Below are positions 50,894 through 60,314 of a stretch of 64,000 nucleotides of DNA, one piece after another. Below the pieces are notes generated by a model that worked only from the letters and a program-made list of their open reading frames with translations, did not search any database and was not told the DNA's origin. Both the position numbers and the translations under genes were made by a program. Origin of the DNA: GW2011-AR15 sp964512765 (GTDB lineage Archaea > Nanobdellota > Nanobdellia > Woesearchaeales > GW2011-AR15). The stretch covers positions 5,539 through 69,538 of the forward strand of contig CAZEKF010000008.1 in assembly GCA_964512765.1 (NCBI GenBank). The letters run 5' to 3'. Position 1 is the stretch's first letter. Each line of letters opens with the position of its first letter.

Positions 50894-52162
50894 ATCGAAA
50901 TCATATCAGACTTACACATGCATTCAAAGTATAGCAGAGCGTGTTCTAAAGAATTAACAATACCTAACATGGAAAAATATGCTAAGATAAAAGGTGTTGG
51001 TTTAATGGGCACTGGCGATTTCCAGCATCCGAAATGGCAGCCAGAAATTAAAGAGCATTTAACAGAGGATGATACTGGTATATTAAGAACAAAAAATAAT
51101 TTTCCTTTCATGCTAACAAGCGAGATTTCTTTAATATATTCACAAGGTGGTAAAGGTAGAAAAGTTCATAATGTAATCTTTGCAAAAAGTTTTGAAATTG
51201 CTGCACAGGTTTCTGACACGTTACTTAAATACGGTAGAATTGATTATGATGGCCGACCAATTTTTGGTATGAATTGTCCTGAATTTGTTGAAATAATGAA
51301 AAGTGTTGATAAAGATATTGAAATCATACCTGCACATGTCTGGACACCGTGGTTTAGCATGTTTGGTTCTAATTCAGGTTTTGATACAGTTAAAGACTGT
51401 TTCCAGGAAAAAACTAAAGAAATCCATGCAATTGAAACTGGACTATCTTCAGATCCTGAAATGAATTGGAGACTAAGTCAATTAGATAATTTTTCAATTG
51501 TAAGTTTCTCAGATTCTCATAGTTTTTGGCCATGGCGGTTAGGTAGAGAATCTACTGTTTTTGATTTAAATGAACTTACATATGATAATATTATAAAAGC
51601 TATTAAAACTAAAGAAGGATTAAAAGAAACTATTGAAGTTGATCCAGGTTATGGAAAATATCACTACGATGGTCATAGGAATTGTAATGTAAGTCTAAGC
51701 CCATCTGACTCTAACAAAATTAATAAAATGTGTCCAAGATGCGGCAAACCATTAACAATTGGTGTTGAGAACCGTGTTGAAGAATTAGCTGATCGACCAA
51801 TGGGATATAAACCTGAAAACGCTGTTCCGTACAAAAAGTACATTCCATTATCTGACATAATATCAGCTGTGATTGGCAAAGCAGTTGCAACTAAAAGTGT
51901 GTGGTCTGAATATAATAAATTAGTTGGTAAACTTGGTAGTGAATATGACATTATCAGAAAAGTTCCTGAACAAGAACTAGCTAAATATGTTGACAAACGA
52001 ATAGTTGATGCCATTATAAAAAACAGGAACCAAAAAATTAAAGTAATACCAGGTTATGATGGTGTTTATGGCATACCTGTTTTAGATGATAATAACGTAA
52101 TGCCTGAACAACCTGAGATTACTATCAAAAATAAACAAAAAGGCTTAAGTGAGTTTATGTGA
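50894..52162 (+). CDS. PHP-family phosphoesterase with zinc ribbon, non-ATG start
   Basis: PHP metallo-phosphoesterase of the TIGR00375/COG1379 type. The invariant metal motif IISDLHMHSKYSRA at the N-terminus, PAHVWTPWFSMFGS, GLSSDPEMN and FSDSHSFWPWRLGRE are all present. A zinc ribbon MCPRCGKPL and a helix-hairpin C-terminus follow. The first ATG (50918) falls inside HMH and would delete the first metal-ligand His. The frame upstream has only CTT, ATC, ATC and ATA before an in-frame TGA (50885). GGGGTGA is 6 nt before the ATC at 50894, so that codon is proposed as start (422 aa). Overlaps the next gene (ATGTGA). Confidence 0.8.
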   Translation: MEIISDLHMHSKYSRACSKELTIPNMEKYAKIKGVGLMGTGDFQHPKWQPEIKEHLTEDDTGILRTKNNFPFMLTSEISLIYSQGGKGRKVHNVIFAKSFEIAAQVSDTLLKYGRIDYDGRPIFGMNCPEFVEIMKSVDKDIEIIPAHVWTPWFSMFGSNSGFDTVKDCFQEKTKEIHAIETGLSSDPEMNWRLSQLDNFSIVSFSDSHSFWPWRLGRESTVFDLNELTYDNIIKAIKTKEGLKETIEVDPGYGKYHYDGHRNCNVSLSPSDSNKINKMCPRCGKPLTIGVENRVEELADRPMGYKPENAVPYKKYIPLSDIISAVIGKAVATKSVWSEYNKLVGKLGSEYDIIRKVPEQELAKYVDKRIVDAIIKNRNQKIKVIPGYDGVYGIPVLDDNNVMPEQPEITIKNKQKGLSEFM

Positions 52163-52566
52163 AAAAAGTTAAAAAAAATATTGGTAAAGCTTTTAGAAAA
52201 AAACGTTTCAAGAAATATTTTAAAAAAGCTTGGAAAGAGTTAAAAGAAGAGGCTGAAGATTTTTACGAAGATTTTTTTGAGAAAAAAGAAGTTCACAAAA
52301 AACTTAGAAAAGTTAAATTACACGGAACTAACATTTTAGTAAAACCTGCATATGTTTTTGCGCAAAGAATTGAAGGTTTGATGCATTTTATTATTGGTTC
52401 ATCAATTTTTGTTTCTGCGTTAATGGCAACTTTCTGGGGATTTACAAGAACGTCTGAACTGCTTACTGCATTGATCAATTCAATATACGGAAGAATAGTT
52501 ATGGTTATAATTGGATTTAGTTATTTTGTTCTAGGCATATGGAAAATGTTTAATTTGGGGAAATAA
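52159..52566 (+). CDS. Basic membrane protein of unknown function
   Basis: 135 aa from a GTG that overlaps the PHP stop codon. The first 55 residues are a strongly basic/acidic helix (KKRFKKYFKKAWKELKEEAE), followed by two transmembrane helices (about 74-96 and 108-131). No family recognised. Coupled to the PHP phosphoesterase, so perhaps its membrane tether; this is inference. Confidence 0.6.
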   Translation: MKKVKKNIGKAFRKKRFKKYFKKAWKELKEEAEDFYEDFFEKKEVHKKLRKVKLHGTNILVKPAYVFAQRIEGLMHFIIGSSIFVSALMATFWGFTRTSELLTALINSIYGRIVMVIIGFSYFVLGIWKMFNLGK

Positions 52567-52704
52567 CCAATATGTCCTCAAAAAATAATTAATAAATGTG
52601 GACATATAAAACATAAATAATTGTGTTCTTAAAATATGTGCCAGTGTGCGCCCTGAAAAGTATCTATATCAATAGGGCGTTGACTACAATAAAAAAATTA
52701 AAAT
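52567..52704 (+). other. Intergenic region with two inverted repeats
   Basis: Between the ends of two converging genes. It holds ATATGTCC/GGACATAT (52570-52577, 52600-52607) and a GC-rich hairpin CGCCCT/AGGGCG (52649-52654, 52674-52679) in otherwise AT-rich DNA. A TATA-like CATATAAAACAT at about 52603 could drive a small RNA containing the second hairpin. Otherwise a terminator region. Confidence 0.35.
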
Positions 52705-53982
52705 TTACACTTTACCTATTACTTTTACCCCATTCATGTACGGCCACAAAACTTTTGGAATATTAAACGAGCCATCTGCATTCTGGAAATTTTCCATCAT
52801 AGCGACTATAACTCTAGAAGTCGCAATAGCAGTTGAGTTCAATGTATGCACGAACAATCGTTTACCTTTGTCTTCGTACCTTGTGTTCAACCTTCTAGCC
52901 TGGTAATCTGTACAGTTACTGCATGACACAACTTCACGATACTTTTTCTGGACAGGCATCCAAACTTCAATATCGTATTTCTTAGCAGCTATACCACCCA
53001 TATCACCTGTACATACATTAACAACTCTGTAAGGAAGTTCAAGTTTCTGGAACATTTCTTCTGCGTTTTTTAACAATTCTTCATGTATGTCCCATGATTC
53101 TTCTTGTTTACAAAACACAAACTGTTCAATTTTGTTGAAATGATGCACACGAAAAATCCCTTTAGTATCTTTACCATGAGAACCTGCTTCTTTTCTAAAA
53201 CACGGAGATACGCCCGCATACTTCAACGGCAATCTTTTTGCATCCACTGTTTCATTGATATGGTATGGTCCAATACCATGTTCAGATGTTGCAATTAAAT
53301 AAAGATCTTCACCATCAATTTTATACATAACCTCTTCAAAATCATCCATTGAAGTCATTGCTTCATACGGTTTTCTTCTGATCATCAAAGGCGGTTCCAT
53401 TAAAACATAACCTTTCTTATGTAAAATGTCAAGTGCAAATTTCATTAATGCATAATCTAATAATACTAACTCGTTTTTTAGATAATAAAACCTGCTACCT
53501 GCAACCTCTCCAGCTTTCAAGGTATCAGCCAAATCTTTTTCTTCAAGCAAATCAACATGACTCTTGACCTTAAACTTAAAAGAAGGTTTTTTGCCCCAGG
53601 TTTTATGAGTTTTATTATGTGTATCATCAAGACCTATTGGAACAGACTCATGCAATATGTTCGGTACATCCATCATTAATTCTACAATTTTGTTTTTATA
53701 ACCAAATGTTTTTTCTTCTTCTTTCTTAATCTTGTCTGGAATGTTCTTAACAATTTTAAGTTTTGAAGAAGCATCTTTACCTTGTTTTTTTAGTTCAGCA
53801 ATCTCCTTGCTCAAAACATTCCTCTGCCGTCTAAGCTCTTCCATGACTTTTAATGAATCACGCCATCTAACATCAAGCTCTATTACTTTGTCAAGCTTTT
53901 TTATCAAATCTCTTCTATCACGTTTCTCTAGATCTTTTCTTATTATATCTGGATTTTCTCTAACAAGTTTAATATCAAGCAT
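52705..53982 (-). CDS. serS: Seryl-tRNA synthetase
   Basis: Charges tRNA-Ser with serine. 425 aa, class II, canonical (non-methanogen) type. The N-terminal tRNA-binding coiled coil is about 28-110. Motif 2 is FRKEAGSHGKDTKGIFRVHH with the following EQFVF, and motif 3 is ATSRVIVAMMENFQNADGSF, ending in IPKVLWPYM. The TSEHG and VVSCSNCTDYQARR segments fit the serine and ATP pocket. Monocistronic. Confidence 0.96.
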   Translation of the reverse strand: MLDIKLVRENPDIIRKDLEKRDRRDLIKKLDKVIELDVRWRDSLKVMEELRRQRNVLSKEIAELKKQGKDASSKLKIVKNIPDKIKKEEEKTFGYKNKIVELMMDVPNILHESVPIGLDDTHNKTHKTWGKKPSFKFKVKSHVDLLEEKDLADTLKAGEVAGSRFYYLKNELVLLDYALMKFALDILHKKGYVLMEPPLMIRRKPYEAMTSMDDFEEVMYKIDGEDLYLIATSEHGIGPYHINETVDAKRLPLKYAGVSPCFRKEAGSHGKDTKGIFRVHHFNKIEQFVFCKQEESWDIHEELLKNAEEMFQKLELPYRVVNVCTGDMGGIAAKKYDIEVWMPVQKKYREVVSCSNCTDYQARRLNTRYEDKGKRLFVHTLNSTAIATSRVIVAMMENFQNADGSFNIPKVLWPYMNGVKVIGKV

Positions 53983-54298
53983 AGTTAATCACCTTTTATA
54001 TATTATTTAATAGTTTATGAAAGTAATAACTCAAATATATATGTATGTATCAATGAATAAGAACTAACTCGAAATTGAGGTCTTGAATTTCATAACAAAA
54101 GAATATTATAGTTTATATTTAAATATTATGAAAAAATATCATATTAAAGCCATGAATTTCATTTATAAATCTTTGCAAAAATGACCCTTTTTCATGTTTT
54201 ATTCACTAACAAGTTACCACCTGCTAAAACCTCTGGTTTCAAAGGTTTAGAGAGTTGTTTCTTGAATCGAGTTCTTATATATTAATTCCTTTGCGAAA

Positions 54299-54310
54299 CC
54301 TTTATAAAGT
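54299..54310 (+). promoter_or_regulatory. TATA box of the S-layer gene
   Basis: CCTTTATAAAGT, a near-ideal archaeal TATA, about 120 nt before the ATG, implying a leader of roughly 100 nt. Confidence 0.55.
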
Positions 54311-54413
54311 AAACTTTACACTCAATGCCATAAATAAGCAGATTTATAGAGATAACAGTGTGGTTAAATTACAGCAAGACGAGAAAACACTATTAACGTT
54401 AATTTATTAACAC

Positions 54414-54420
54414 GGAGGTG
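54414..54420 (+). promoter_or_regulatory. Strong ribosome-binding site of the S-layer gene
   Basis: GGAGGTG, 8 nt before ATG 54429; the strongest anti-16S match in the window, fitting very high translation. Confidence 0.8.
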
Positions 54421-54428
54421 TTAAATAA

Positions 54429-56783
54429 ATGGAGAAAAAAAATTGGGCAAAGAAAATTGTGGCCCTGAGCACGGGAGCATTAATGCTCGGTGCAACGCTC
54501 GCTGGAGCATTAGCTGCTAACGATCTTGCAGCCTACCCGGCACCATTCGTAGAAGGTGGTGCACTTAGCGACACAGTAATCGTCGTGGGTGAAGGCGCAG
54601 CAGTAGCTGATGTATTAGGAGCTGTTGATGTTGCAGCAGCACTACAAGCAGCAGCAGTGTCACAAGAAGCCGTAGAAGTGTCATCTACTGTAGCACCAAC
54701 GGTTGACGAAGGTGTTAAAATTGAAAAGAGTGGTGACAAGTTCAACTACAATGATAGAATCTATGGTGTTAAACCTGAAGCAGTGGACAAGAACGATCTT
54801 GACATGCTAAAAGACAAAACATTTGCAGATTCAAAAGGAACCAACAAAGACGATAGAGACTACACACAGGAAATACAGTTTAGAAGCTCAGAAAATGTAG
54901 GTAACTTCTCATTATACCAACCTGGTAAAAACGATAATTACCCAGACGGTAGAGACGCAGGAGATTACTTGTATTTCAAAAGAGGACAATTCCTATATAA
55001 CTACACTGTTGACTTTAAAACAGCTGTTACCACAGCTAATGCAGCTGACCTTGAAGGTAACACAATTGAACTACAAGGAAACACGTACACCATAACAAGT
55101 GCAACAGTCACAAGTACAAATGTAGATAAACTTACATTAGTAGCTGGTGATAACACAGTATGGTTAGTTCAAGATCAGCCTTACACAATTGGATCTAACA
55201 CAGTTACAGTTGTAGACGTTGACTCAGGAGCAACTAAATGTGGTGTTAATGTAGATGGTGTAACAAAATGGGTTGATACAAGTTCATCAGAAACCTTTGG
55301 TGACTTAAGTGTTACTGTATTAGACGCAGTAGCTGTTTACACAAAGGATTATGATGCTGATACATGTCAGTTAAGTCTTGGATCAAGTGAAATTGTTCTG
55401 GAAGACGGCCAAGTTGTATCAGTCGCTGGTGTAGAACTTGATGGTTCAAGTGTTGCATTTAGAGATGGATCATGGGACGGTTTTGCAGTTACGTACAAAC
55501 TAGGTCAAGAAACATCAGGTCTTAACCAAGCAGATGTATACTTAGCACCAAACGAAGCATGGGTAGATCCTGTGTTTGGGAATTGGAAAATTGAATTTGC
55601 TGGTGTAACAGCAGATTATGAAGAAATGACATTTGACGTAAGTTCAGATGACGCAACCTTCAAGTTCCCTAACTATGATGGAAAAGAAGTTGTAATTCCA
55701 TTCCACCGTGATTCCACTTTAGGAATTATCTTGGGGGAAACAACATCAGCACCATTATTAAAACCTGGTGAAAACTATACTGGTGACCCTGTAGGAGTAC
55801 AACTATTGTATACCACTTCAGGACACGAAGTTCACGTCTTAGAAATTTCATCTTTGACATGTGATGGATCAACAAACAAAACTTCTATTAGAGACGTAAC
55901 ATACGATAATACATATGTTGCAAAAGATGAAGCACTTGCAGTTGATTGTCATGGAAGAGAAGTTATTTCATTGGGATCATTAGGAAACATTGATCTGGAC
56001 ATGAACGCAACACACATCAACTATACTTTAGGTAACACAATTGGTAATGGGTCAATATACACAAAGTATGAAGGTGTAGTTACACTTGATGACGCAGCAT
56101 CTGCTGCAGATGGTCATGCACAAGTCTCTTACACAGAAAAACAGGATGTTAAAACTCCTCAAAAAGTCCTATTAAACATGACATGGGACTCAACTGATGA
56201 AGAGATTAACTTTGGTACAATAAAAGCAGGTACTGCAGGTACTACAGCTATGTCATGGGTAAACCACGTACAAGGAGATAGTGATACTCAAAAAGCAGTA
56301 ACTGAAAAAGGTACTATGGTCACAAAAGACAATAAGTACAAGTTATCAGCTACCATAAAAGCACCTGAAAAAGACGCATACGCAAACGTATTTGTCGTAC
56401 CAATGTCAGCAACCATTAGCTCTGGTGGATCAAGCTCTGTTATGAGTGATAGTGTTAATCCATTTAGTGTTGGTCTAGCTGTACTTGACTCAGACGCAGA
56501 AGCATTGGACAAAAACATGATAGTTGTTGGTGGTCCATGTGCTAACACAGTAGCAGCTGAATTAATGGGAGACCCTGCTGACTGTACAGAAGGATTTGAA
56601 GCTGGAAAAGCTATGGTTAAATTCTTCGACAGAAGCGGAAAAGCTGCATTATTAGTTGCTGGATTCGGCGCTGATGACACATTAGGAGCTGCATATGTTC
56701 TAGCTGATTACGAAGACTATGCTTTATCAGGAGATGAAGTAGAAGTTGTTGTAACAAGTTTAGACGAAATCAGTGTGAGCTAA
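54429..56783 (+). CDS. S-layer protein (MJ type)
   Basis: 784 aa. Signal peptide about 1-29 (IVALSTGALMLGATLAGALA), then the S-layer hallmark AANDLAAYPAPFV and DTVIVVGEGAAVADVLGAVD, as in the Methanocaldococcus/DPANN S_layer family. Long beta-rich central region rich in T, D, G and V with N-x-S/T sequons; the C-terminal domain begins about 640 (AYANVFVVPMSATISSG) with the paired fold element MIVVGGPCANTVAAELMGD. Acidic and Lys-rich. Expected to form the main cell-surface lattice. Codon choice is more C-ending (GCA/ACA, AAC) than neighbours, typical of a highly expressed gene. A T-rich hairpin follows. Confidence 0.9.
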   Translation: MEKKNWAKKIVALSTGALMLGATLAGALAANDLAAYPAPFVEGGALSDTVIVVGEGAAVADVLGAVDVAAALQAAAVSQEAVEVSSTVAPTVDEGVKIEKSGDKFNYNDRIYGVKPEAVDKNDLDMLKDKTFADSKGTNKDDRDYTQEIQFRSSENVGNFSLYQPGKNDNYPDGRDAGDYLYFKRGQFLYNYTVDFKTAVTTANAADLEGNTIELQGNTYTITSATVTSTNVDKLTLVAGDNTVWLVQDQPYTIGSNTVTVVDVDSGATKCGVNVDGVTKWVDTSSSETFGDLSVTVLDAVAVYTKDYDADTCQLSLGSSEIVLEDGQVVSVAGVELDGSSVAFRDGSWDGFAVTYKLGQETSGLNQADVYLAPNEAWVDPVFGNWKIEFAGVTADYEEMTFDVSSDDATFKFPNYDGKEVVIPFHRDSTLGIILGETTSAPLLKPGENYTGDPVGVQLLYTTSGHEVHVLEISSLTCDGSTNKTSIRDVTYDNTYVAKDEALAVDCHGREVISLGSLGNIDLDMNATHINYTLGNTIGNGSIYTKYEGVVTLDDAASAADGHAQVSYTEKQDVKTPQKVLLNMTWDSTDEEINFGTIKAGTAGTTAMSWVNHVQGDSDTQKAVTEKGTMVTKDNKYKLSATIKAPEKDAYANVFVVPMSATISSGGSSSVMSDSVNPFSVGLAVLDSDAEALDKNMIVVGGPCANTVAAELMGDPADCTEGFEAGKAMVKFFDRSGKAALLVAGFGADDTLGAAYVLADYEDYALSGDEVEVVVTSLDEISVS

Positions 56784-56820
56784 AGAAAAATTTAATTTTT
56801 TTCTTTTATTTTTTTCTAAT
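56784..56820. terminator. T-rich hairpin after the S-layer gene
   Basis: AAGAAAAATT arm pairs with a long T-rich arm TTTTTTTCTT followed by further T-runs; placed between converging genes. Confidence 0.5.
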
Positions 56821-56825
56821 ACCAA

Positions 56826-58010
56826 TTAAACAAGAACAGCAGTAAATATATTATGTTTGTCTCGAATTAATTTTACTTTAACATTACCTTTTTCTTTAAA
56901 ACAGTTAACAACTGTAACAACTCTGTCTTCAGCGACAGCTATAACTGTGTTTCTTAACCTTGCTTTGGCTTTAATCTCAACAGTTATTATCTCTCCTTTT
57001 TTAAATGGTTTTATTAATTTAGTATCTTCTTTAAATTCTAATGAATTGTCAAGTGAAGTTAAATCTACATTTAGTTTACTCTCTAATTCTTTAAGATTTT
57101 TGTAAAATAATTTCATAGGTACTGAATTAACTGGTCTTTTCCCAAATTTGTATTCTAAAAAGTTCTGTATTCCTAAAAATGCACCAATTCCTTTACTAAA
57201 CTTAATTATGTCTTCGATATCTTTATCATTAATACTTGGCAACCAAACTGGAACTAATAATAAATGTGCTTTCTTAGCCATGTACTCGCACACTTTTTTT
57301 ACTTTTTTAACAGGATATTTATAGTTTGCAAGTTCACTTGCTTTATAGGGATGAAGAGAATGCAAAGAAACGTGGAAGTGCGTCATGCCTGCATTAACTA
57401 ATTTATCAAAAATCGTTTTAGTAATAAGGATCCCGTTTGTAACCATAGAAATTGCGTTTACTTGCTTTATTTTCCTACTCTTTCTAACCAGACTAACAAG
57501 GTTTCCATACAAACTAGGATCTCCCTGGCTACCTATATGAATATTAACTTTATTTTGTTTTAACTTAATAACTTTTTTAAGCTCATCAATCAAATAATCT
57601 TGCTCAACAACAATGTCCCGTTCACGTTTTGTGTGGTCAACTGAACAAAAAATACAGTCAATGTTACAAGTTGTAATAGGTTTTACTTCAATAGTATTAG
57701 TTCCTCTATCTATAATCCCAAACTCATTGCTTCCAATAAGAGGAATACCTGAGTTTTTATGAACATATAATGTGGGTTTATTGTTTAATGTACATTTTAA
57801 CTCAGTAAAACCTTTTGTTAGCAGAAAATCAAACTTTTGTTTTAATGTTTTTTTATCAGATTCAAAAGATATTGAATGTTTCTCAATTTTGAACTTACCA
57901 AGTTTGTTAAGTTCATCTTTTTCTAAATTAAAATAATATATTTTTAAGAACAACACTATAATATAATCACCAGATTCAGTAAAGCTCAAATCTTTATATT
58001 CTAACTTCAT
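56826..58010 (-). CDS. Radical SAM protein with C-terminal TRAM-like domain
   Basis: 394 aa. The [4Fe-4S] motif C-x3-C-x2-C is C115, C119, C122 (TTCNIDCIFCSV), followed by IHIGSQGDPSLYG and VTNGILI strands of the partial TIM barrel. The last 60 residues (KGEIITVEIKAKARLRNT and later VNCFKEKG) look like a TRAM/OB domain that binds RNA. This is the archaeal COG2100-like class; substrate unknown, RNA modification is plausible from the TRAM-like tail. Monocistronic, convergent with the S-layer gene. Confidence 0.85.
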   Translation of the reverse strand: MKLEYKDLSFTESGDYIIVLFLKIYYFNLEKDELNKLGKFKIEKHSISFESDKKTLKQKFDFLLTKGFTELKCTLNNKPTLYVHKNSGIPLIGSNEFGIIDRGTNTIEVKPITTCNIDCIFCSVDHTKRERDIVVEQDYLIDELKKVIKLKQNKVNIHIGSQGDPSLYGNLVSLVRKSRKIKQVNAISMVTNGILITKTIFDKLVNAGMTHFHVSLHSLHPYKASELANYKYPVKKVKKVCEYMAKKAHLLLVPVWLPSINDKDIEDIIKFSKGIGAFLGIQNFLEYKFGKRPVNSVPMKLFYKNLKELESKLNVDLTSLDNSLEFKEDTKLIKPFKKGEIITVEIKAKARLRNTVIAVAEDRVVTVVNCFKEKGNVKVKLIRDKHNIFTAVLV

Positions 58011-58056
58011 AATTTATTAAAGTGGTAATAGAAATTATTTAAATCTTGTTACAAAC

Positions 58057-59472
58057 TCACAATCCAAAATTAACCTGGCTTTTATTTGACTTAACTATTC
58101 TATCTGTACCTTTTTTTGTTCTAAACTTAATCTTAGCATTTGGCAGGGTTAATCCTCCAACAATGGTCATTTTTGTTTTAATCTGGTAACTAATTATCCT
58201 TTCTTCAAACGGTTCCAATGCATCTAATTTCCATTTAACCAAAGTCCCTTTTTTCATATGTTTAAGAATTTTTGAAGGTGCCATTGATCCAAGATATTTT
58301 GTTTTAAGGAAAGTTGACATTGCAGGTATTAAATCTGTTAAAGTTAAGTTTTCTAATAAATCCGGGCTCCTGTTTCTAACGTGTAATAATATTTTTAACT
58401 TTGAAATTCCTTCATCTGATGGATCTATTACAACGCTATCTTTTTTTATTAAAACAGGACTTCTATAAATAAAATACATCATAGTAGCCAAAACCACAAT
58501 TAACAGTAAATAAATTGCAGGTCTAAAGTTTTTAGTTACTGTAATCTGAATCTCTTGCATTGGTTCAAGACTCAGTTCCCATTCAAGAGTCTGTTGCCTG
58601 AAATTAACAAGATCATGGTTTGGTTTAGAGTTTATAAAAAATCTTTCAAAAAAACCAGCATCTAAACTGAATATATCTGCTTTATTTATATTTCCTTCAT
58701 TAACAACTGTATATTCTGTAGTTTTCTTAAACAATTCAACAATTGTGTCTCCTTTTGTAACAAACTCTGAGTAAGCAACAATATTATAGTTAACAGTTTC
58801 CTTATTAATTGTCTCATTATTAATAATTAAAGTAATTTCTAGTTTATCCTGTGCTGGTTTTGTTGTTGCAGGTATTTGATATATTATTTTTTCCCTGGTT
58901 TCTGCTAATGGACCAAATGGGAAATTTTTCTGGTCTTCAAAATAGCTACTTTTAATAAGTATTCTTAAATCATCAATATCCAACCTGTTTCTATTTCTTA
59001 AATGTAATTCAACAGGTATTGTGTCTTTTGGATTAATAGATTCTGGGAAGCTAACTCGTAACTCAACTGAGGGACTGTAATCTTTTTTATCACCATATGA
59101 TTTAACAAAAATGGGTAATTGTAATGTAATTTTTTCGTCTGTATTTGGACTTTCAACAATAACTTTTGCAATTTGTGCACCTTGTTCTGCCCATGCACTT
59201 GGTACAATTGTAAGTTCAACTTCTTCAATAGTTTTCGCACCAATTCTATTCAGTGAAGGTTCAATGTCAACGTACCATTTAATATCTTGAGTGTAAATAG
59301 AAAGAACTTTTGAGTATGAATCTGTATTATTGATATTTAATTTAAAAACTGCTTTCTCATCAAGGTAAATACTATTCTCTATTGTTTCAACTTCTGCAGA
59401 TATATCTATTGCATAAACTGAGGTTATTAAAAATAGAAAAATAAGACTTACTATGATTAACTGTTTATTCAT
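58057..59472 (-). CDS. Membrane-anchored surface protein with Ig-like domains
   Basis: 471 aa. Signal peptide about 1-21, extracellular Ig-like/NEW3-type domains (about 24-315; words such as ENSIYLDEKAVFKLNINN and INPKDTIPVELHLRNRN), one transmembrane helix (about 327-345) and then a C-terminal beta domain (about 350-471) of DUF11-like form (LENLTLTDLIPAMS) that would lie inside the cell. Resembles archaeal COG1470 proteins. Envelope role is likely; no specific function can be given. Confidence 0.65.
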   Translation of the reverse strand: MNKQLIIVSLIFLFLITSVYAIDISAEVETIENSIYLDEKAVFKLNINNTDSYSKVLSIYTQDIKWYVDIEPSLNRIGAKTIEEVELTIVPSAWAEQGAQIAKVIVESPNTDEKITLQLPIFVKSYGDKKDYSPSVELRVSFPESINPKDTIPVELHLRNRNRLDIDDLRILIKSSYFEDQKNFPFGPLAETREKIIYQIPATTKPAQDKLEITLIINNETINKETVNYNIVAYSEFVTKGDTIVELFKKTTEYTVVNEGNINKADIFSLDAGFFERFFINSKPNHDLVNFRQQTLEWELSLEPMQEIQITVTKNFRPAIYLLLIVVLATMMYFIYRSPVLIKKDSVVIDPSDEGISKLKILLHVRNRSPDLLENLTLTDLIPAMSTFLKTKYLGSMAPSKILKHMKKGTLVKWKLDALEPFEERIISYQIKTKMTIVGGLTLPNAKIKFRTKKGTDRIVKSNKSQVNFGL

Positions 59473-59544
59473 TATTACTCTCCCTATTAATAATTGTGAA
59501 TAAACTTGTTTATTAAACTTTTTGTTTTTTTCAATAATTTACTT

Positions 59545-60219
59545 TTAATTAATTATTGTACCATAGAAATCTTTATTTTGTAAGTAATTTTCTAAATTAA
59601 CCAAGTCTGTACCTTTAAGGATTACAACTTTTAATTTGTTTTTTTGAGCTTCTTTACTAGCTATTGGGTCAAACGGTGTGTTCAATCTCGGTGTCCATTT
59701 ATTACCAATTATTTTCCTATATTCTTGCCAAGATACATTAAACAGTTTTATTGCATCTTTATACTTTCTGGGATCTTTATCATACACATATTCCGTGTTT
59801 GTTAAGTTAATGATTTCTTTTGCTTCATATTGTTGTCCCAATAAAACAGCATCATAATCAGTTGAACAACCAGGTTTCCAGCCTGCTACTATTATTATAT
59901 TTTTATCAGTATTAATTTTTTCATTTGGATCATGTATAACTTTTTCATACGCCAACTCTCCAAATATAATTCTTACAAGTTCTGCGTTTAGCCTAGTTGC
60001 CATTATCCCTAACCAGTCCAAGTCTTCTTGTTTAGTGTTAGATATTCTTTTTGCAGCTTGATTATAATATGAATTAGTTTTGCCACCTCCACACACTATT
60101 ATGAACTTGTATATGTCCAAGTTTCTAATAATAAAGTTCTTAAACTCTCGTAAAAAGAAATAATCTGGTTTATCTGGAGCTATGATTGAACCTCCTAACG
60201 AAAGGACAAGAGTTTTCAT
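59545..60219 (-). CDS. pyrH: UMP kinase, archaeal type
   Basis: Phosphorylates UMP to UDP with ATP, following the pyr operon products. 224 aa from ATG 60219, whose N-terminus MKTLVLSLGGSIIAP carries the amino-acid-kinase phosphate loop; the longer frame from 60273 adds an unrelated leader. Other motifs: FIIVCGGGKTNSYYN, AGWKPGCSTDYDAVLLG, and the nucleotide segment LTNTEYVYDKDPRKYKDA. Lacks the bacterial GTP-regulation insert. Divergent from the RelA/SpoT gene with 95 nt between starts. Confidence 0.9.
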   Translation of the reverse strand: MKTLVLSLGGSIIAPDKPDYFFLREFKNFIIRNLDIYKFIIVCGGGKTNSYYNQAAKRISNTKQEDLDWLGIMATRLNAELVRIIFGELAYEKVIHDPNEKINTDKNIIIVAGWKPGCSTDYDAVLLGQQYEAKEIINLTNTEYVYDKDPRKYKDAIKLFNVSWQEYRKIIGNKWTPRLNTPFDPIASKEAQKNKLKVVILKGTDLVNLENYLQNKDFYGTIIN

Positions 60220-60314
60220 AATCTTTAGAAAAAAATGTTCTGATATATAAGAATATCTCATAAATGAAACCAAAAGAAAACCTTTTAATATTATTCTATC
60301 TTCATTATATTAAC

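Larger units (their letters stand above)
53983..54428 (+). promoter_or_regulatory. Long upstream region of the S-layer gene
   Basis: 446 nt without a gene. It has a direct repeat TGAATTTCAT at 54084-54093 and 54153-54162, TATA-like tracts near 54112 and 54163-54172, a hairpin AAACCT/AGGTTT (54227-54248), the main TATA box CCTTTATAAAGT (54299-54310) and a strong ribosome site. This fits a highly expressed, multi-input promoter; no small RNA is proved. Confidence 0.5.
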
